Part shown: positions 1 to 7,718 of the stretch, in pieces
Numbering within the stretch: the stretch's first letter is position 1
Layout of the letters: every line of letters starts with the position of its first letter
Origin: Pseudomonadota bacterium
GTDB taxonomy: Bacteria > Pseudomonadota > Alphaproteobacteria > Sphingomonadales > Sphingomonadaceae
Reading direction: 5' to 3'
NCBI GenBank assembly: GCA_023390415.1
Contig: JAEWCW010000092.1
Location: forward strand, 1-48,101
DNA length: 48,101 bases
Notes under the pieces: model-generated
What the model saw: the letters and a program-made list of their open reading frames with translations, nothing else
Told to the model about the DNA's origin: nothing
The model's database searches: none
Made by a program: the position numbers and the translations under genes

Positions 1-1
1 C

Positions 2-418
2 AACTTCTCGGCGCCGAACCCGGCGCTGCCGCGCCATGCCTCGGCGGAGGTCCGCACCGCAGCGCCGGCGATCCGGCCGCAGGTCCGCCGCGCTTCGGCC
101 ATCCAGCTGCCGCGCGCCGGCAACGGAAGCTTCGTCGTCCAGCTGGGCGCCTTCGCCAATCCGGCCAATGCCGATCGCGCCTGGGGCCTCGCCGCCAGCC
201 GCTTCGGCCTCGCGAATGCGCAGCCGCATCGCGCGACTGTCAACATCGGCGGCCGCACGCTCCATCGGGTCGCGATCGGCGGTTTCTCGAGCCGCGCCGA
301 GGCGGCCCGGGTCTGCGCCTCGATCCAGTCCCGCGGCGGCAGCTGCTTCGTCCGCGGCACCTCCGGCGACACGCCGGTGCGCTGGGCGGGCCGGAGCACG
401 CGCGCCAATCGCGGCTAA
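2..418 (+). CDS. SPOR-domain protein, C-terminal part (5' end outside the window)
   Basis: The frame is open from base 2 and ends at the TAA at 416-418, leaving 138 residues. From about residue 44 of the fragment comes a SPOR domain: it opens with FVVQLGAF, has a helix around ADRAWGLAA, a central GGRTLHRVAIGGF segment and a closing SCFVRG strand. SPOR domains bind peptidoglycan strands stripped of stem peptides, mostly at the division septum. The 40 residues before it are rich in Ala, Pro and Arg and look like a linker in the periplasm. In sphingomonads such domains often end a TPR or lipoprotein-type cell-envelope protein, but the missing N-terminus prevents a finer call. The family assignment is from motif recognition; the cellular role is inferred. 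Confidence 0.85.
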   Translation, partial: NFSAPNPALPRHASAEVRTAAPAIRPQVRRASAIQLPRAGNGSFVVQLGAFANPANADRAWGLAASRFGLANAQPHRATVNIGGRTLHRVAIGGFSSRAEAARVCASIQSRGGSCFVRGTSGDTPVRWAGRSTRANRG

Positions 419-455
419 AAGTTCCTCCTCACTCCGGGGGCTGACGGCCGGCGCC

Positions 456-905
456 TCAGGGCGTCGGCCGTTTCTTTGTCAGCAGGGCCTCGAGCCGGTC
501 GAGCAACTCCGCCTGGCTCGGAAGGATCATCGCCCGCGCTTCGTCGAGGCCGAACCAGCGCGCCCGGTCGACCTCGGGGAAGCTGGCCGTCTTGCCGCTC
601 CTCGGCGGCCATTCGATCGTGAAGTGGCTGCTCCGGATGGCATCGGCGTTGAGATCGCCTTCCATGGCGAAGGCCTCGACGATCTTGCCGCCTTTCTGGC
701 GGATCGTGGCGAGCGGAAGCAGCTCACCCTCCGCCACGCTTCCAAGCTCTTCGGCGAACTCGCGCCTCGCCGCCGCCTCAGCGCTCTCGCCCTGCTCGAT
801 CAGGCCCTTGGGCATCGACCAGGCGCCTGCATCCTTGCCGCGCCAATAGGGGCCGCCGAAATGAACCAGCAGAAGCTCGGGACCGCCAGGGCGACGGCGG
901 AACAT
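456..905 (-). CDS. NUDIX hydrolase
   Basis: A 149-residue cytosolic protein with a complete NUDIX box: G34 then five residues, a Glu, seven residues, then REFAEELGS, matching GX5EX7REUXEEXGU. This family cleaves nucleoside diphosphates linked to another group (NUDIX), using Mg bound by the box glutamates. The end (PSQAELLDRLEALL) is a typical amphipathic helix. The substrate cannot be told from the sequence; the WSMPKGLIEQGE context resembles house-cleaning ADP-ribose or dinucleotide pyrophosphatases. The gene follows pcm with a gap of 17 bases, so the two are probably cotranscribed. The ATG at 905 is the first canonical start, but the frame upstream reads SAGIL, a segment usually inside NUDIX domains, and an AGGAG sits 13 bases before the ATG; see findings. 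The start is therefore less sure than the family. Confidence 0.9.
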   Translation of the reverse strand: MFRRRPGGPELLLVHFGGPYWRGKDAGAWSMPKGLIEQGESAEAAARREFAEELGSVAEGELLPLATIRQKGGKIVEAFAMEGDLNADAIRSSHFTIEWPPRSGKTASFPEVDRARWFGLDEARAMILPSQAELLDRLEALLTKKRPTP

Positions 906-922
906 GAGGATGCCGGCGCTCC

Positions 923-1615
923 TCAGGAAGCGCTCTCCAGCCGGGTGAAGCGGACCGGCAGCATCTCGGTGATCTCGAGCGTGCCGTCCGAGCCCTTCTG
1001 GACCAGGCTGAGCTGCTGGACGTCCTCACCGCCCAGCGGGATCACCATCCGGCCGCCGGGCGCGAGCTGCGCGGCGAGCTGCGGGGGGATCTCCTTCGAG
1101 GCGGCCGTGACCAGGATCCGGTCGAAGGGCGCGTGCTCGGACCAGCCGCGCGAGCCGTCGCCGACCCGGATCGCGATCCCCTCATAGCCGAGGGTCGAGA
1201 GGCGAACGCCGGCCTCGGCCGCGAATTCCTCGACGATCTCGACGCTCCATAGCCGTGCGCCAAGCTCTGCGAGCAACGCCGACTGGTAACCGAAGCCGGT
1301 GCCGACCTCGAGCACGCGCTGGCCCGCCCTCACCTCGAGCAGGTCCAGCATCAGCGCGCCGATGAAGGGCTGGGAGAGGGTCTTGTCGAAGCCGAGGGGG
1401 AGGGGGCTGTCCTGATAGGCTGCGCCGGCGATCTGGCGCGGTACGAACAGGTGGCGCGGCACCTTCATCAGCGCGGCGGTGAGCTCCGGGCCCGGCGCCT
1501 CGCGCCCAAGCTCCTCGCTGGCGAGATCGAAATGGATGCCGATCACGTCCACCATGTGGCGGCGCAGGATAGCGAGATGCCGATCGGTCATCGGTTTCAT
1601 GGCAGCCTCCGCCAT
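923..1615 (-). CDS. pcm: Protein-L-isoaspartate O-methyltransferase family protein
   Basis: A protein of 230 residues that would use S-adenosylmethionine to methylate isoaspartyl residues in damaged proteins and start their repair. The Rossmann SAM site is clear (VLEVGTGFGYQSALLAELG), preceded by the substrate-side segment TLSQPFIGALMLDLL and followed by SVEIVEEF (motif II) and DRILVTAASKEIPP. The frame stays open upstream through the antisense of the neighbouring tRNA, which gives a false N-terminus. GGAG lies five bases before the ATG at 1615, and a second good site (GGAGG, five bases) precedes an in-frame ATG at 1600, so either may be used. The NUDIX gene follows immediately. The N-terminal 40 residues differ from E. 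coli Pcm, as is common in alphaproteobacterial paralogues, so the real methyl acceptor is not certain. Confidence 0.88.
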   Translation of the reverse strand: MAEAAMKPMTDRHLAILRRHMVDVIGIHFDLASEELGREAPGPELTAALMKVPRHLFVPRQIAGAAYQDSPLPLGFDKTLSQPFIGALMLDLLEVRAGQRVLEVGTGFGYQSALLAELGARLWSVEIVEEFAAEAGVRLSTLGYEGIAIRVGDGSRGWSEHAPFDRILVTAASKEIPPQLAAQLAPGGRMVIPLGGEDVQQLSLVQKGSDGTLEITEMLPVRFTRLESAS

Positions 1616-1718
1616 CGCGTCTCCACGCACGGGAGATAGGTGGTCCGTGGCGACTTGCCAGCCCTCCCGCACGCGCTTGCCGGGCGCCGGGCGCCGCATT
1701 AGAGGAATGCCTCCCGCG

Positions 1719-1803
1719 GCCCCCGTGGCGGAATTGGTAGACGCGCTCGACTCAAAATCGAGTTCTGCAAAGAGTGTCGGTTCGAGTCCGACCGGGGGCA
1801 CCA
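1719..1803 (+). tRNA. tRNA-Leu, anticodon CAA
   Basis: Acceptor strands GCCCCCG (1719-1725) and CGGGGGC (1793-1799) pair fully; the discriminator is A1800 and CCA is encoded. The anticodon stem CTCGA/TCGAG encloses CTCAAAA, giving anticodon CAA, which reads UUG. The T arm is GTCGG-TTCGAGT-CCGAC. The long variable region between the anticodon and T arms is the class II form expected for leucine. It is transcribed away from pcm. Confidence 0.97.
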
Positions 1804-1814
1804 AGACGCTTCGT

Positions 1815-2003
1815 CTAGCGATTCCTGCCGATCGGCGCCCCGAGCGCCTCCGCCGCCCGCGCGACCTCCTCGTCGGAGGGCGGCTCGGGCAGTTCCTCGC
1901 CGGGTGCGAGCGCCTCGTCCGGAATGCCCGGGCCGGTGCCTGCGATCGTCTCGTTGACCGGCCGCTCGTTCGGGCCGGTGCTGATCTTGGGCCTGTCCTT
2001 CAT
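1815..2003 (-). CDS. Small conserved hypothetical protein (62 residues)
   Basis: An acidic, Pro- and Glu-rich protein of 62 residues with no membrane segment or signal peptide (starts MKDRPKISTG, ends EALGAPIGRNR). The ATG at 2003 has GAGGAG seven bases upstream, a strong ribosome site that decides the start over a longer open frame. The C-terminal half has a PPSDEEVARAAEALG helix. I do not recognise a domain. It lies between the tRNA and gltA, separated from the end of gltA by about 60 bases, and could be read from the gltX-gltA transcript. Function unknown; probably disordered in its first half. Confidence 0.65.
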   Translation of the reverse strand: MKDRPKISTGPNERPVNETIAGTGPGIPDEALAPGEELPEPPSDEEVARAAEALGAPIGRNR

Positions 2004-2064
2004 CGTCTCGCTCCTCACGCCGCCGGCGGGAAGAGCGAGGGAGGAGGGGCGGAGGTTCCGCGGC

Positions 2065-3348
2065 TCAGCGCTGCTCCACCGGAATATAATCGCGGGCGGT
2101 CTCGCCGACATAGAGCTGGCGCGGGCGGCCGATCTTCTGGTCGGGGTCGGAGATCATCTCGTTCCACTGCGCGACCCAGCCGACGGTGCGGGCGAGGGCG
2201 AAGAGGGCGGTGAACATCGAGGTGGGGAAGCCGATCGCGTTGAGGATCACGCCGGAATAGAAATCGACGTTCGGATAGAGCTTCTTCTCGATGAAATAAT
2301 CGTCCTGGAGGGCGATGCGCTCGAGCTCACGGGCGGTGTCGAGCACCGGATCGGAGATTCCGAGCCGATCGAGCACCTCCTCGGCGGTCTTCTGCATCAC
2401 CTTCGCGCGCGGATCGAAATTCTTGTAGACGCGGTGGCCGAAGCCCATCAGCCGGAACGGGTCGTCCTTGTCCTTGGCGCGGGCGATATATTCGGGGATC
2501 CGCTCCGGACGGCCGATCTCGCGAAGCATGTTCAATGCAGCCTCGTTGGCGCCGCCATGGGCCGGGCCCCACAGGCAGGCGATTCCGGCCGCGATGCAGG
2601 CGAACGGATTGGCCCCCGACGAGCCGGCGAGGCGGACGGTCGAGGTCGAGGCGTTCTGCTCGTGATCGGCGTGGAGGATGAAGATGCGGCGCATCGCATT
2701 CTCGATGACCGGATCGACCTCATATTCCTCGGCCGGGACGCCAAAGGTCATGCGGAGGAAGTTGCCGGTGTAGGAGAGCGAGTTGTCCGGGTAGAGGAAG
2801 GGCTGGCCGATCGAATATTTGTAGGCCATCGCCGCGATGGTCGGCATCTTCGCGATCAGCCGGTGCGACGCGATCATGCGCTGCTCGGGATCGGTGATGT
2901 CGGTCGAATCGTGATAGAAGGCGCTGAGCGCCCCGACGACCCCGCACATGATCGCCATCGGATGGGCGTCGCGCCGGAAGCCGCGATAGAAGGTCGCGAG
3001 CTGCTCGTGGACCATCGTGTGGCGCGTGATCGTGTAGCTGAAGTCGCTTAGCTCGGTCGCGGTCGGAAGCTCGCCGTGGAGGAGGAGGTAGGCGACCTCC
3101 ATGAAGGTCGATTTCTCGGCGAGTTGGTCGATCGGATAGCCGCGGTGCAGGAGGATGCCCTCGTCGCCGTCGATATAGGTGATCGCCGAGCGGCAGCTGG
3201 CCGTAGAGGTGAAGCCCGGATCGTAGGTGAAGGCGCCCGACTGGGCATAGAATTTGCGGATGTCGACGACATCGGGGCCGACCGTGCCCGAAAGCACGTC
3301 ATATTCGAGTTGCTTGCCGCCGACGCTCAGAGTCGCCTTGTCCGCCAT
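2065..3348 (-). CDS. gltA: Citrate synthase (type II)
   Basis: A 427-residue enzyme condensing acetyl-CoA and oxaloacetate to citrate at the entry of the TCA cycle. The catalytic triad is in place and even matches E. coli numbering: H264 in WGPAHGGANEA, H305 in GFGHRVYKNFDPRA, and D362 in YPNVDFYSG. The N-terminal strand domain (residues 1-50) is the mark of the hexameric, NADH-regulated type II enzymes. Start ATG at 3348 with AAGGAG a few bases before it; that site lies in the end of gltX, whose stop codon is one base upstream, so the two are translationally coupled. The neighbours gltX and comEC are in the order usual for sphingomonads. Confidence 0.98.
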   Translation of the reverse strand: MADKATLSVGGKQLEYDVLSGTVGPDVVDIRKFYAQSGAFTYDPGFTSTASCRSAITYIDGDEGILLHRGYPIDQLAEKSTFMEVAYLLLHGELPTATELSDFSYTITRHTMVHEQLATFYRGFRRDAHPMAIMCGVVGALSAFYHDSTDITDPEQRMIASHRLIAKMPTIAAMAYKYSIGQPFLYPDNSLSYTGNFLRMTFGVPAEEYEVDPVIENAMRRIFILHADHEQNASTSTVRLAGSSGANPFACIAAGIACLWGPAHGGANEAALNMLREIGRPERIPEYIARAKDKDDPFRLMGFGHRVYKNFDPRAKVMQKTAEEVLDRLGISDPVLDTARELERIALQDDYFIEKKLYPNVDFYSGVILNAIGFPTSMFTALFALARTVGWVAQWNEMISDPDQKIGRPRQLYVGETARDYIPVEQR

Positions 3349-3349
3349 C

Positions 3350-4768
3350 CTAAAGCTCCTTCATCCGGTCCGCGATCCGCGCCAGCGATTCCTCGCGGCC
3401 GAGCAGGACCAATACATCGAAAATACCCGGCGACGTCGCCCGGCCGGTCAGCGCGGCCCGCAACGGCTGCGCCAGCTGGCCCAGCTTCACGCCTTCGGCC
3501 TCGGCAACCTCTCGAACGGCCTGCTCTGTCGATTCCTTGCCCCATTCGGCAAGCCCGTCGAGGCGCCGGTGGAGGAGTGCGAGCAGGTCCGCCGCGCCGC
3601 CCTCTAGCAGCGCCGAGGCCTTCTCGTCCATGTCCAGCGGCCGGGTCCGGAACAGGAAGGTCGCACCCTCGGCAAGCTCGTTGAGCGACTTGGCGCGAGG
3701 CTTGAGCTCCGGCATCGCGCGGGCGAGCAGCGCCAGGCCCTCGTCGCCGAGATCGCGGCCGATCAGCTTCGCCGTGCGCGGCGCGACCAGGCGCGCAAGC
3801 CGCCCGTCGTCCGCCTCGCGGATGTAGTGGCCGTTGAGATTCTCGAGCTTCTTCGTGTCGAAGCGCGAGGGGGAGCGGCCGACGCCGTCGAGATCGAACC
3901 ACTGGATGGCCTGATCGCGGCTGATGATCTCCTCGTCGCCATGGCCCCAGCCCAAGCGGAGCAGATAATTGGCGACCGCCTCGGGAAGGAAGCCGAGCGC
4001 GTCATAATCCATCACGCCGGTCGCGCCGTGGCGCTTGGACATCTTGGCGCCGTCCTGGCCGTGGATCAGGGGGACGTGGGCGTAGGTCGGCTCGGGCCAG
4101 CCCATCGCCTTGATGATGGCGAGCTGGCGGAACGCGTTGTTGAGATGATCGTCGCCGCGGATGACGTGGGTGACGCCCATGTCGTGATCGTCGACGACGA
4201 CCGCGAGCATGTAGGTGGGGCTGCCGTCCGAGCGGAGCAGGATGAAGTCGTCGAGCTCGCTGTTCTGGACGGCGACTCGGCCCTGGACCTTGTCCTCGAT
4301 CACCGTCTCGCCCTCGCGCGGGGCCTTGAGGCGGATGACGTAGGCGCCTTCGCCCTCGTGCGCGGCGTCCCGCCACGCGCTCTCGGTGCGGAACGGGCGA
4401 CGCTCGGCCTGGGCGGCGGCGCGCTGGGCGGCGATCTCCTCCTGGCTCATCCAGCAGCGATAGGCGTGGCCCCGGGCGAGCAATTCGTGCGCCACTTCGG
4501 CGTGGCGCGCCCAGAATTGCGACTGATAATATTCGTGGCCGTCCCAATCGAGCTCGAGCCAGCGCATGCCCTCCAGGATCGCGTCGATCGCCTCGGGCGT
4601 CGAGCGGGCCTTGTCCGTATCCTCGATGCGCAGCAGGAACTTGCCGCCCATGCGGCGCGCATAGAGCCAGTTGAACAAGGCGGTGCGCGCGCCGCCGATA
4701 TGGAGGAAGCCGGTCGGCGAGGGCGCGAAGCGGGTGACGACGCCGGCTGGCTCTGGGCTTGCGCTCAC
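3350..4768 (-). CDS. gltX: Glutamyl-tRNA synthetase
   Basis: Charges tRNA-Glu (or, in organisms with GatCAB, also tRNA-Gln) with glutamate. About 472 residues, the usual length. The class I signatures are present: FAPSPTGFLHIGG (the HIGH motif) near the N-terminus and KMSKRHG (KMSKS loop) in the middle, followed by the helical anticodon-binding domain. Three starts compete: ATG at 4795, ATG at 4777 and GTG at 4768. Only the GTG has a well-placed ribosome site (GGAG, nine bases), and the resulting MSASPEP... N-terminus fits the family, so I chose it. The divergent comEC starts at 4794, so each gene's promoter must overlap the other gene's beginning. gltA follows one base after the stop. Alphaproteobacteria often carry a second gltX, so this may be one of two. 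Confidence 0.96.
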   Translation of the reverse strand: MSASPEPAGVVTRFAPSPTGFLHIGGARTALFNWLYARRMGGKFLLRIEDTDKARSTPEAIDAILEGMRWLELDWDGHEYYQSQFWARHAEVAHELLARGHAYRCWMSQEEIAAQRAAAQAERRPFRTESAWRDAAHEGEGAYVIRLKAPREGETVIEDKVQGRVAVQNSELDDFILLRSDGSPTYMLAVVVDDHDMGVTHVIRGDDHLNNAFRQLAIIKAMGWPEPTYAHVPLIHGQDGAKMSKRHGATGVMDYDALGFLPEAVANYLLRLGWGHGDEEIISRDQAIQWFDLDGVGRSPSRFDTKKLENLNGHYIREADDGRLARLVAPRTAKLIGRDLGDEGLALLARAMPELKPRAKSLNELAEGATFLFRTRPLDMDEKASALLEGGAADLLALLHRRLDGLAEWGKESTEQAVREVAEAEGVKLGQLAQPLRAALTGRATSPGIFDVLVLLGREESLARIADRMKEL

Positions 4769-4793
4769 GCGCTTCATCTCCAAGGATGGGGTC

Positions 4794-6953
4794 ATGGCGA
4801 CCGGGAACGCGAGCGCCCCTAGCATAGAGGTTCCGCCGCCACCAAGGGGCTGGATCGCGCGATATCGCGCATGGCCGCACCGGCTCGGGACGGCGATCGA
4901 GGCGCTGGCCGACCGCGAGCGGGACCAGCTTCCCCTGTGGCTCCCGGTCGGGCTGATCGTCGGGACCGCCGGCTGGTTCTGGCTTGCGGGGCGCGAGGCC
5001 TGGATCGCCTTCCTGCTTCTCGCCGCCGCGGCGATGCTGGGGGCGCTGGCATTGGGCTGGGGGACCCGGTGGGGGCGGGCGCTCGCCATCTTCTGCCTCG
5101 CCGTCATCCTTGGCTGCGGCAATGTCTGGTGGCGCGCCGAGCGGGTTGCCGCGCCGCGGCTCGAGCGACCGCAGCTCGCCAGCTTCGAGGGGCGAATCGA
5201 GACGGTCCAGCGCCTGCCGGCGCGCGAGACCGTTCGAGTGGTCGTCGCGACCGAAGGTGGCGCCCTGCCTCGACGGGTGCGCGTCAACGTCGATTCGAAG
5301 GACGCGTCGGCGGCGCTGGAGCCGGGCGCTCGGATCCGGGCCCGCGCCTGGCTGATGCCGCCGGCGCCGGCGGCGGTTCCGGGCGGCTACGATTTCGCCC
5401 GCGCCGCCTGGTTCCAGGGAATCGCCGCGACCGGACGGGCGCTCGACCTGTCGGTGATCGCGGCGCCGGAGGGCAGGGGATTCGCGGCGCGGCTGGCCGG
5501 CTGGCGGCAGGGCCTGGCCGACCATATCCGCTCGCGGCTCGGCGGCACGGAGGGCCAGATCGCGGTCGCCCTCGCCACCGGCGACCAGGGCGGGATCGGC
5601 GAGGCGGACGCGGAAGCGATGCGCCGCTCGGGCCTCGCCCACCTGCTCTCGGTGAGCGGTCTCCACCTGACCGCCGTCGTCGGCGCGGTGATGCTCCTGA
5701 CCCTGAAGCTGCTCGCCCTGAGCCCGGCGTTGGCGCTCCGCTTCCGGCTCGTCCTCGTCGCTGCCGGTGTAGGCGCGGTCGCCGGCATCGCCTACACGCT
5801 GATGACGGGCGCCGAGGTGCCGACGGTGCGCGCCTGCATCGCGGCGCTGCTCGTCCTCGCCGGGGTCGCGCTCGGGCGCGACGCTCTGACCCTGCGCCTG
5901 CTCGCCTTCGGCGCGCTGGTCGTGCTCATTCTCTGGCCGGAGACTCTGGTCGGGCCGAGCTTCCAGCTCAGCTTCGCGGCGATCATGGCGATCGTCGCGC
6001 TCCACGAGCATCCCCGAATCCAGGCGCTCCTCGCCCGCCGCGAGGAACCCTGGTGGGCGAAATCGGGCCGGGTGCTGCTCGCCTTGCTGCTCACCGGCCT
6101 TGCGGTCGAGATCGTGCTGATGCCGATCGCGCTCTTCCACTTCCACCGCGCCGGCCTCTACGGCGCGCTCGCCAACATCGTCGCGATCCCGCTCACCACC
6201 TTCGTGATCATGCCGCTCGAGGCTTTGGCCCTGCTGCTCGACCTGGCCGGCCTCGGCGCGCCCTTCTGGTGGCTCGCCGGCAAGGCGCTGTCGCTTCTCC
6301 TGGGCCTCGCCCACGCAGCCGCCGCGGCGCCCGGCGCGGTCGCGATGCTTCCGACCATGCCGGCGCCGGCCTTCGCTTCGATCGCGTTCGGCGGCCTCTG
6401 GATCTGCCTCTGGCGGACGCGCCTTCGCCGCTGGGGCATGGTGCCGGTGCTGGCCGGTACGGTCTGGACCCTGTCCACGCCCGCCCCGGACATCCTGGTC
6501 ACCGGCGACGGCCGCCATCTCGCGCTGCGCGGACCTTCGGGCGAGCTTGCCATCCTGCGCGACCGTGCCGGCGACTATGTCCGCTCATTGCTCGCCGAGA
6601 ATTCCGGCGAGGAGGCCGAATTCGCCGAGATCGAGGCCTTGCCCGCAGCCGCCTGCAGCCGCGATCTCTGCGCGATCGACATTCTCCGCGACGGTCGCCG
6701 CTGGCGCCTGCTGGCCACGCGCACGCGCGATTTCGTCTCGATCCCCGAATTTCGCCGCGCCTGTGCCGAGGCCGACATCGTGGTCAGCGACAGGCGGCTG
6801 CCGCGAACCTGCGTCCCGCGCTGGCTGAAGGCGGACCGGGAGTTCCTGGCTCAGCACGGCGGCATTGCCATCCGTCTGGGGCGCACCGCCTCCGTCGACA
6901 CCGTTGCCGACGCCGAGGGGCACCACCGCTGGGCGGGATCGAGCCGGCGCTAG
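4794..6953 (+). CDS. comEC: ComEC/Rec2 family DNA-uptake channel protein
   Basis: A 719-residue multi-spanning inner-membrane protein. Order: N-terminal pair of membrane helices (about residues 35-95), a soluble DUF4131-type beta domain (about 110-215), then the competence core with the signature HLLSVSGLHLT and some eight membrane helices, and a soluble C-terminal domain of about 180 residues. In competent bacteria ComEC moves single-stranded DNA through the inner membrane. The C-terminal domain shows no HxHxDH metal motif, so the nuclease-like function known in some homologues is probably absent here, as in many alphaproteobacteria. Start ATG at 4794 with AAGGA seven bases upstream; this also sits inside the start region of divergent gltX. 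The stop TAG shares the palindrome CTAG with the stop of the convergent repeat lipoprotein. Confidence 0.93.
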   Translation: MATGNASAPSIEVPPPPRGWIARYRAWPHRLGTAIEALADRERDQLPLWLPVGLIVGTAGWFWLAGREAWIAFLLLAAAAMLGALALGWGTRWGRALAIFCLAVILGCGNVWWRAERVAAPRLERPQLASFEGRIETVQRLPARETVRVVVATEGGALPRRVRVNVDSKDASAALEPGARIRARAWLMPPAPAAVPGGYDFARAAWFQGIAATGRALDLSVIAAPEGRGFAARLAGWRQGLADHIRSRLGGTEGQIAVALATGDQGGIGEADAEAMRRSGLAHLLSVSGLHLTAVVGAVMLLTLKLLALSPALALRFRLVLVAAGVGAVAGIAYTLMTGAEVPTVRACIAALLVLAGVALGRDALTLRLLAFGALVVLILWPETLVGPSFQLSFAAIMAIVALHEHPRIQALLARREEPWWAKSGRVLLALLLTGLAVEIVLMPIALFHFHRAGLYGALANIVAIPLTTFVIMPLEALALLLDLAGLGAPFWWLAGKALSLLLGLAHAAAAAPGAVAMLPTMPAPAFASIAFGGLWICLWRTRLRRWGMVPVLAGTVWTLSTPAPDILVTGDGRHLALRGPSGELAILRDRAGDYVRSLLAENSGEEAEFAEIEALPAAACSRDLCAIDILRDGRRWRLLATRTRDFVSIPEFRRACAEADIVVSDRRLPRTCVPRWLKADREFLAQHGGIAIRLGRTASVDTVADAEGHHRWAGSSRR

Positions 6954-7630
6954 CCGTGGCGCCCGCGGCCGCGCCCGCGTCCGACCGGGTCCGCATATTG
7001 GCCGGTGTCGCTGTCCGTGACTCCGCCGCCGCGCCCGCCGCCGCGTCCGCGTCCAACGGGGTCGGCATATTGGCCGGTGTCGCTGTCCGTTACGCCGCTG
7101 CCGCCGCCGCGCCCACCGCCGCGTCCGCGGCCGACGGGGTCGGCATATTGCCCGGTGTCGCTGTCCGTCACGCCGCCGCCACCGCGTCCGCCACCGCGTC
7201 CCCGGCCGACGGGATCCGCATATTGGCCGGTATCAGCGTCGGTGACCCCGCCGCCACGGCCGCCGCCGCGCCCTCGCCCAATCGGATCGGCGTAGCGGCC
7301 GGTATCGCTGTCAGTAACCCCGCGTCCGCCGCCGCCATTCCGACCCCGGCCGGGCGGGTCGGCATAGGGGCCCGTATCGGCGTCCGTCGGTCCGTAGCCG
7401 CCGCGCCCGCGCCCGGGCGGATCGGCATAGGGTCCGGCGTCATTGTCCGTGACTCCGCGCCCGACGCCGCGATAGCGCCCGCGCCCGATCGGATCGGCAT
7501 AGCGCCCGCTGTCGGAGTCCGTGGGGCCGGTCATGCAGCCAGTGAGGCCAAGCGCGCTTCCACCGATCGCCGCGGTGCCGGCGACGCTTCGGAGGAAGGA
7601 ACGTCGGTTGAGCTTGCGCAGGCCCTTCAT
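6950..7630 (-). CDS. Tat-exported lipoprotein with eight Asp-rich tandem repeats
   Basis: 226 residues. The N-terminus has a twin-arginine motif (NRRSFLRS), a hydrophobic core and a lipobox LTGC with Cys32, so it should be exported folded by Tat and lipidated. Everything after residue 35 consists of eight repeats of about 21-26 residues, each a core T-D-x-D-x-G-x-Y-A-D-P-x-G-R-G-R followed by a Gly/Arg spacer. The DxDxG pattern resembles calcium-binding loops of the EF-hand type; that is inference. There is no globular domain. ATG at 7630 has a GGGAGAAG site nine bases upstream, and TTGCCA/TAGGCT lies further up as a possible promoter. It is convergent with comEC, sharing CTAG at the stops. 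Similar short Tat proteins with this core are, to my memory, common in sphingomonads, but I know of no function. Confidence 0.85.
   Translation of the reverse strand: MKGLRKLNRRSFLRSVAGTAAIGGSALGLTGCMTGPTDSDSGRYADPIGRGRYRGVGRGVTDNDAGPYADPPGRGRGGYGPTDADTGPYADPPGRGRNGGGGRGVTDSDTGRYADPIGRGRGGGRGGGVTDADTGQYADPVGRGRGGGRGGGGVTDSDTGQYADPVGRGRGGGRGGGSGVTDSDTGQYADPVGRGRGGGRGGGVTDSDTGQYADPVGRGRGRGRHG
6953..7525 (-). repeat. Eight in-frame tandem repeats (63-78 bases each)
   Basis: The coding DNA of the lipoprotein repeats. Copies 4 to 8 (the 3' part, towards 6953) are nearly identical at the DNA and protein level, differing mainly in the length of the Gly/Arg spacer; copies 1 to 3 are more divergent (GPYADPP, GRYADPI cores). 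That gradient suggests recent tandem duplication at the 3' end. All spacer changes are multiples of three. Confidence 0.9.
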
Positions 7631-7661
7631 GATCGCTTCTCCCGATCGATTGTTTCTGGCG

Positions 7662-7689
7662 AGCCTAGCATGCACGGGGGCGCTGGCAA
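7662..7689 (-). promoter_or_regulatory. Possible promoter of the repeat lipoprotein
   Basis: On the minus strand TTGCCA (7684-7689, five of six with the -35 consensus) is followed after 16 bases by TAGGCT (7662-7667, three of six with the -10). It lies about 30 bases before the start codon. Visual match only. Confidence 0.3.
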
Positions 7690-7718
7690 GTTGGCGCGGC
7701 GGACGTTAGCCCACGCCC

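Noticed and set aside
36..1187. Long plus-strand open frame across the end of the SPOR gene, the NUDIX gene and part of pcm
   Set aside because: It is out of frame with the SPOR domain and antisense to two recognised genes. GC-rich DNA leaves such frames open, and the translation is Arg/Ser/Ala-rich without motifs.
1616..1804. N-terminal extension of pcm into the tRNA-Leu gene
   Set aside because: The extension is the translated antisense of the tRNA (a known annotation artefact), and two good ribosome sites mark the ATGs at 1615 and 1600.
6953..7525. Regular repeats that could be mistaken for a CRISPR array
   Set aside because: Repeats are contiguous, in frame, translate to a conserved core and have low-complexity Gly/Arg spacers; no cas genes nearby.
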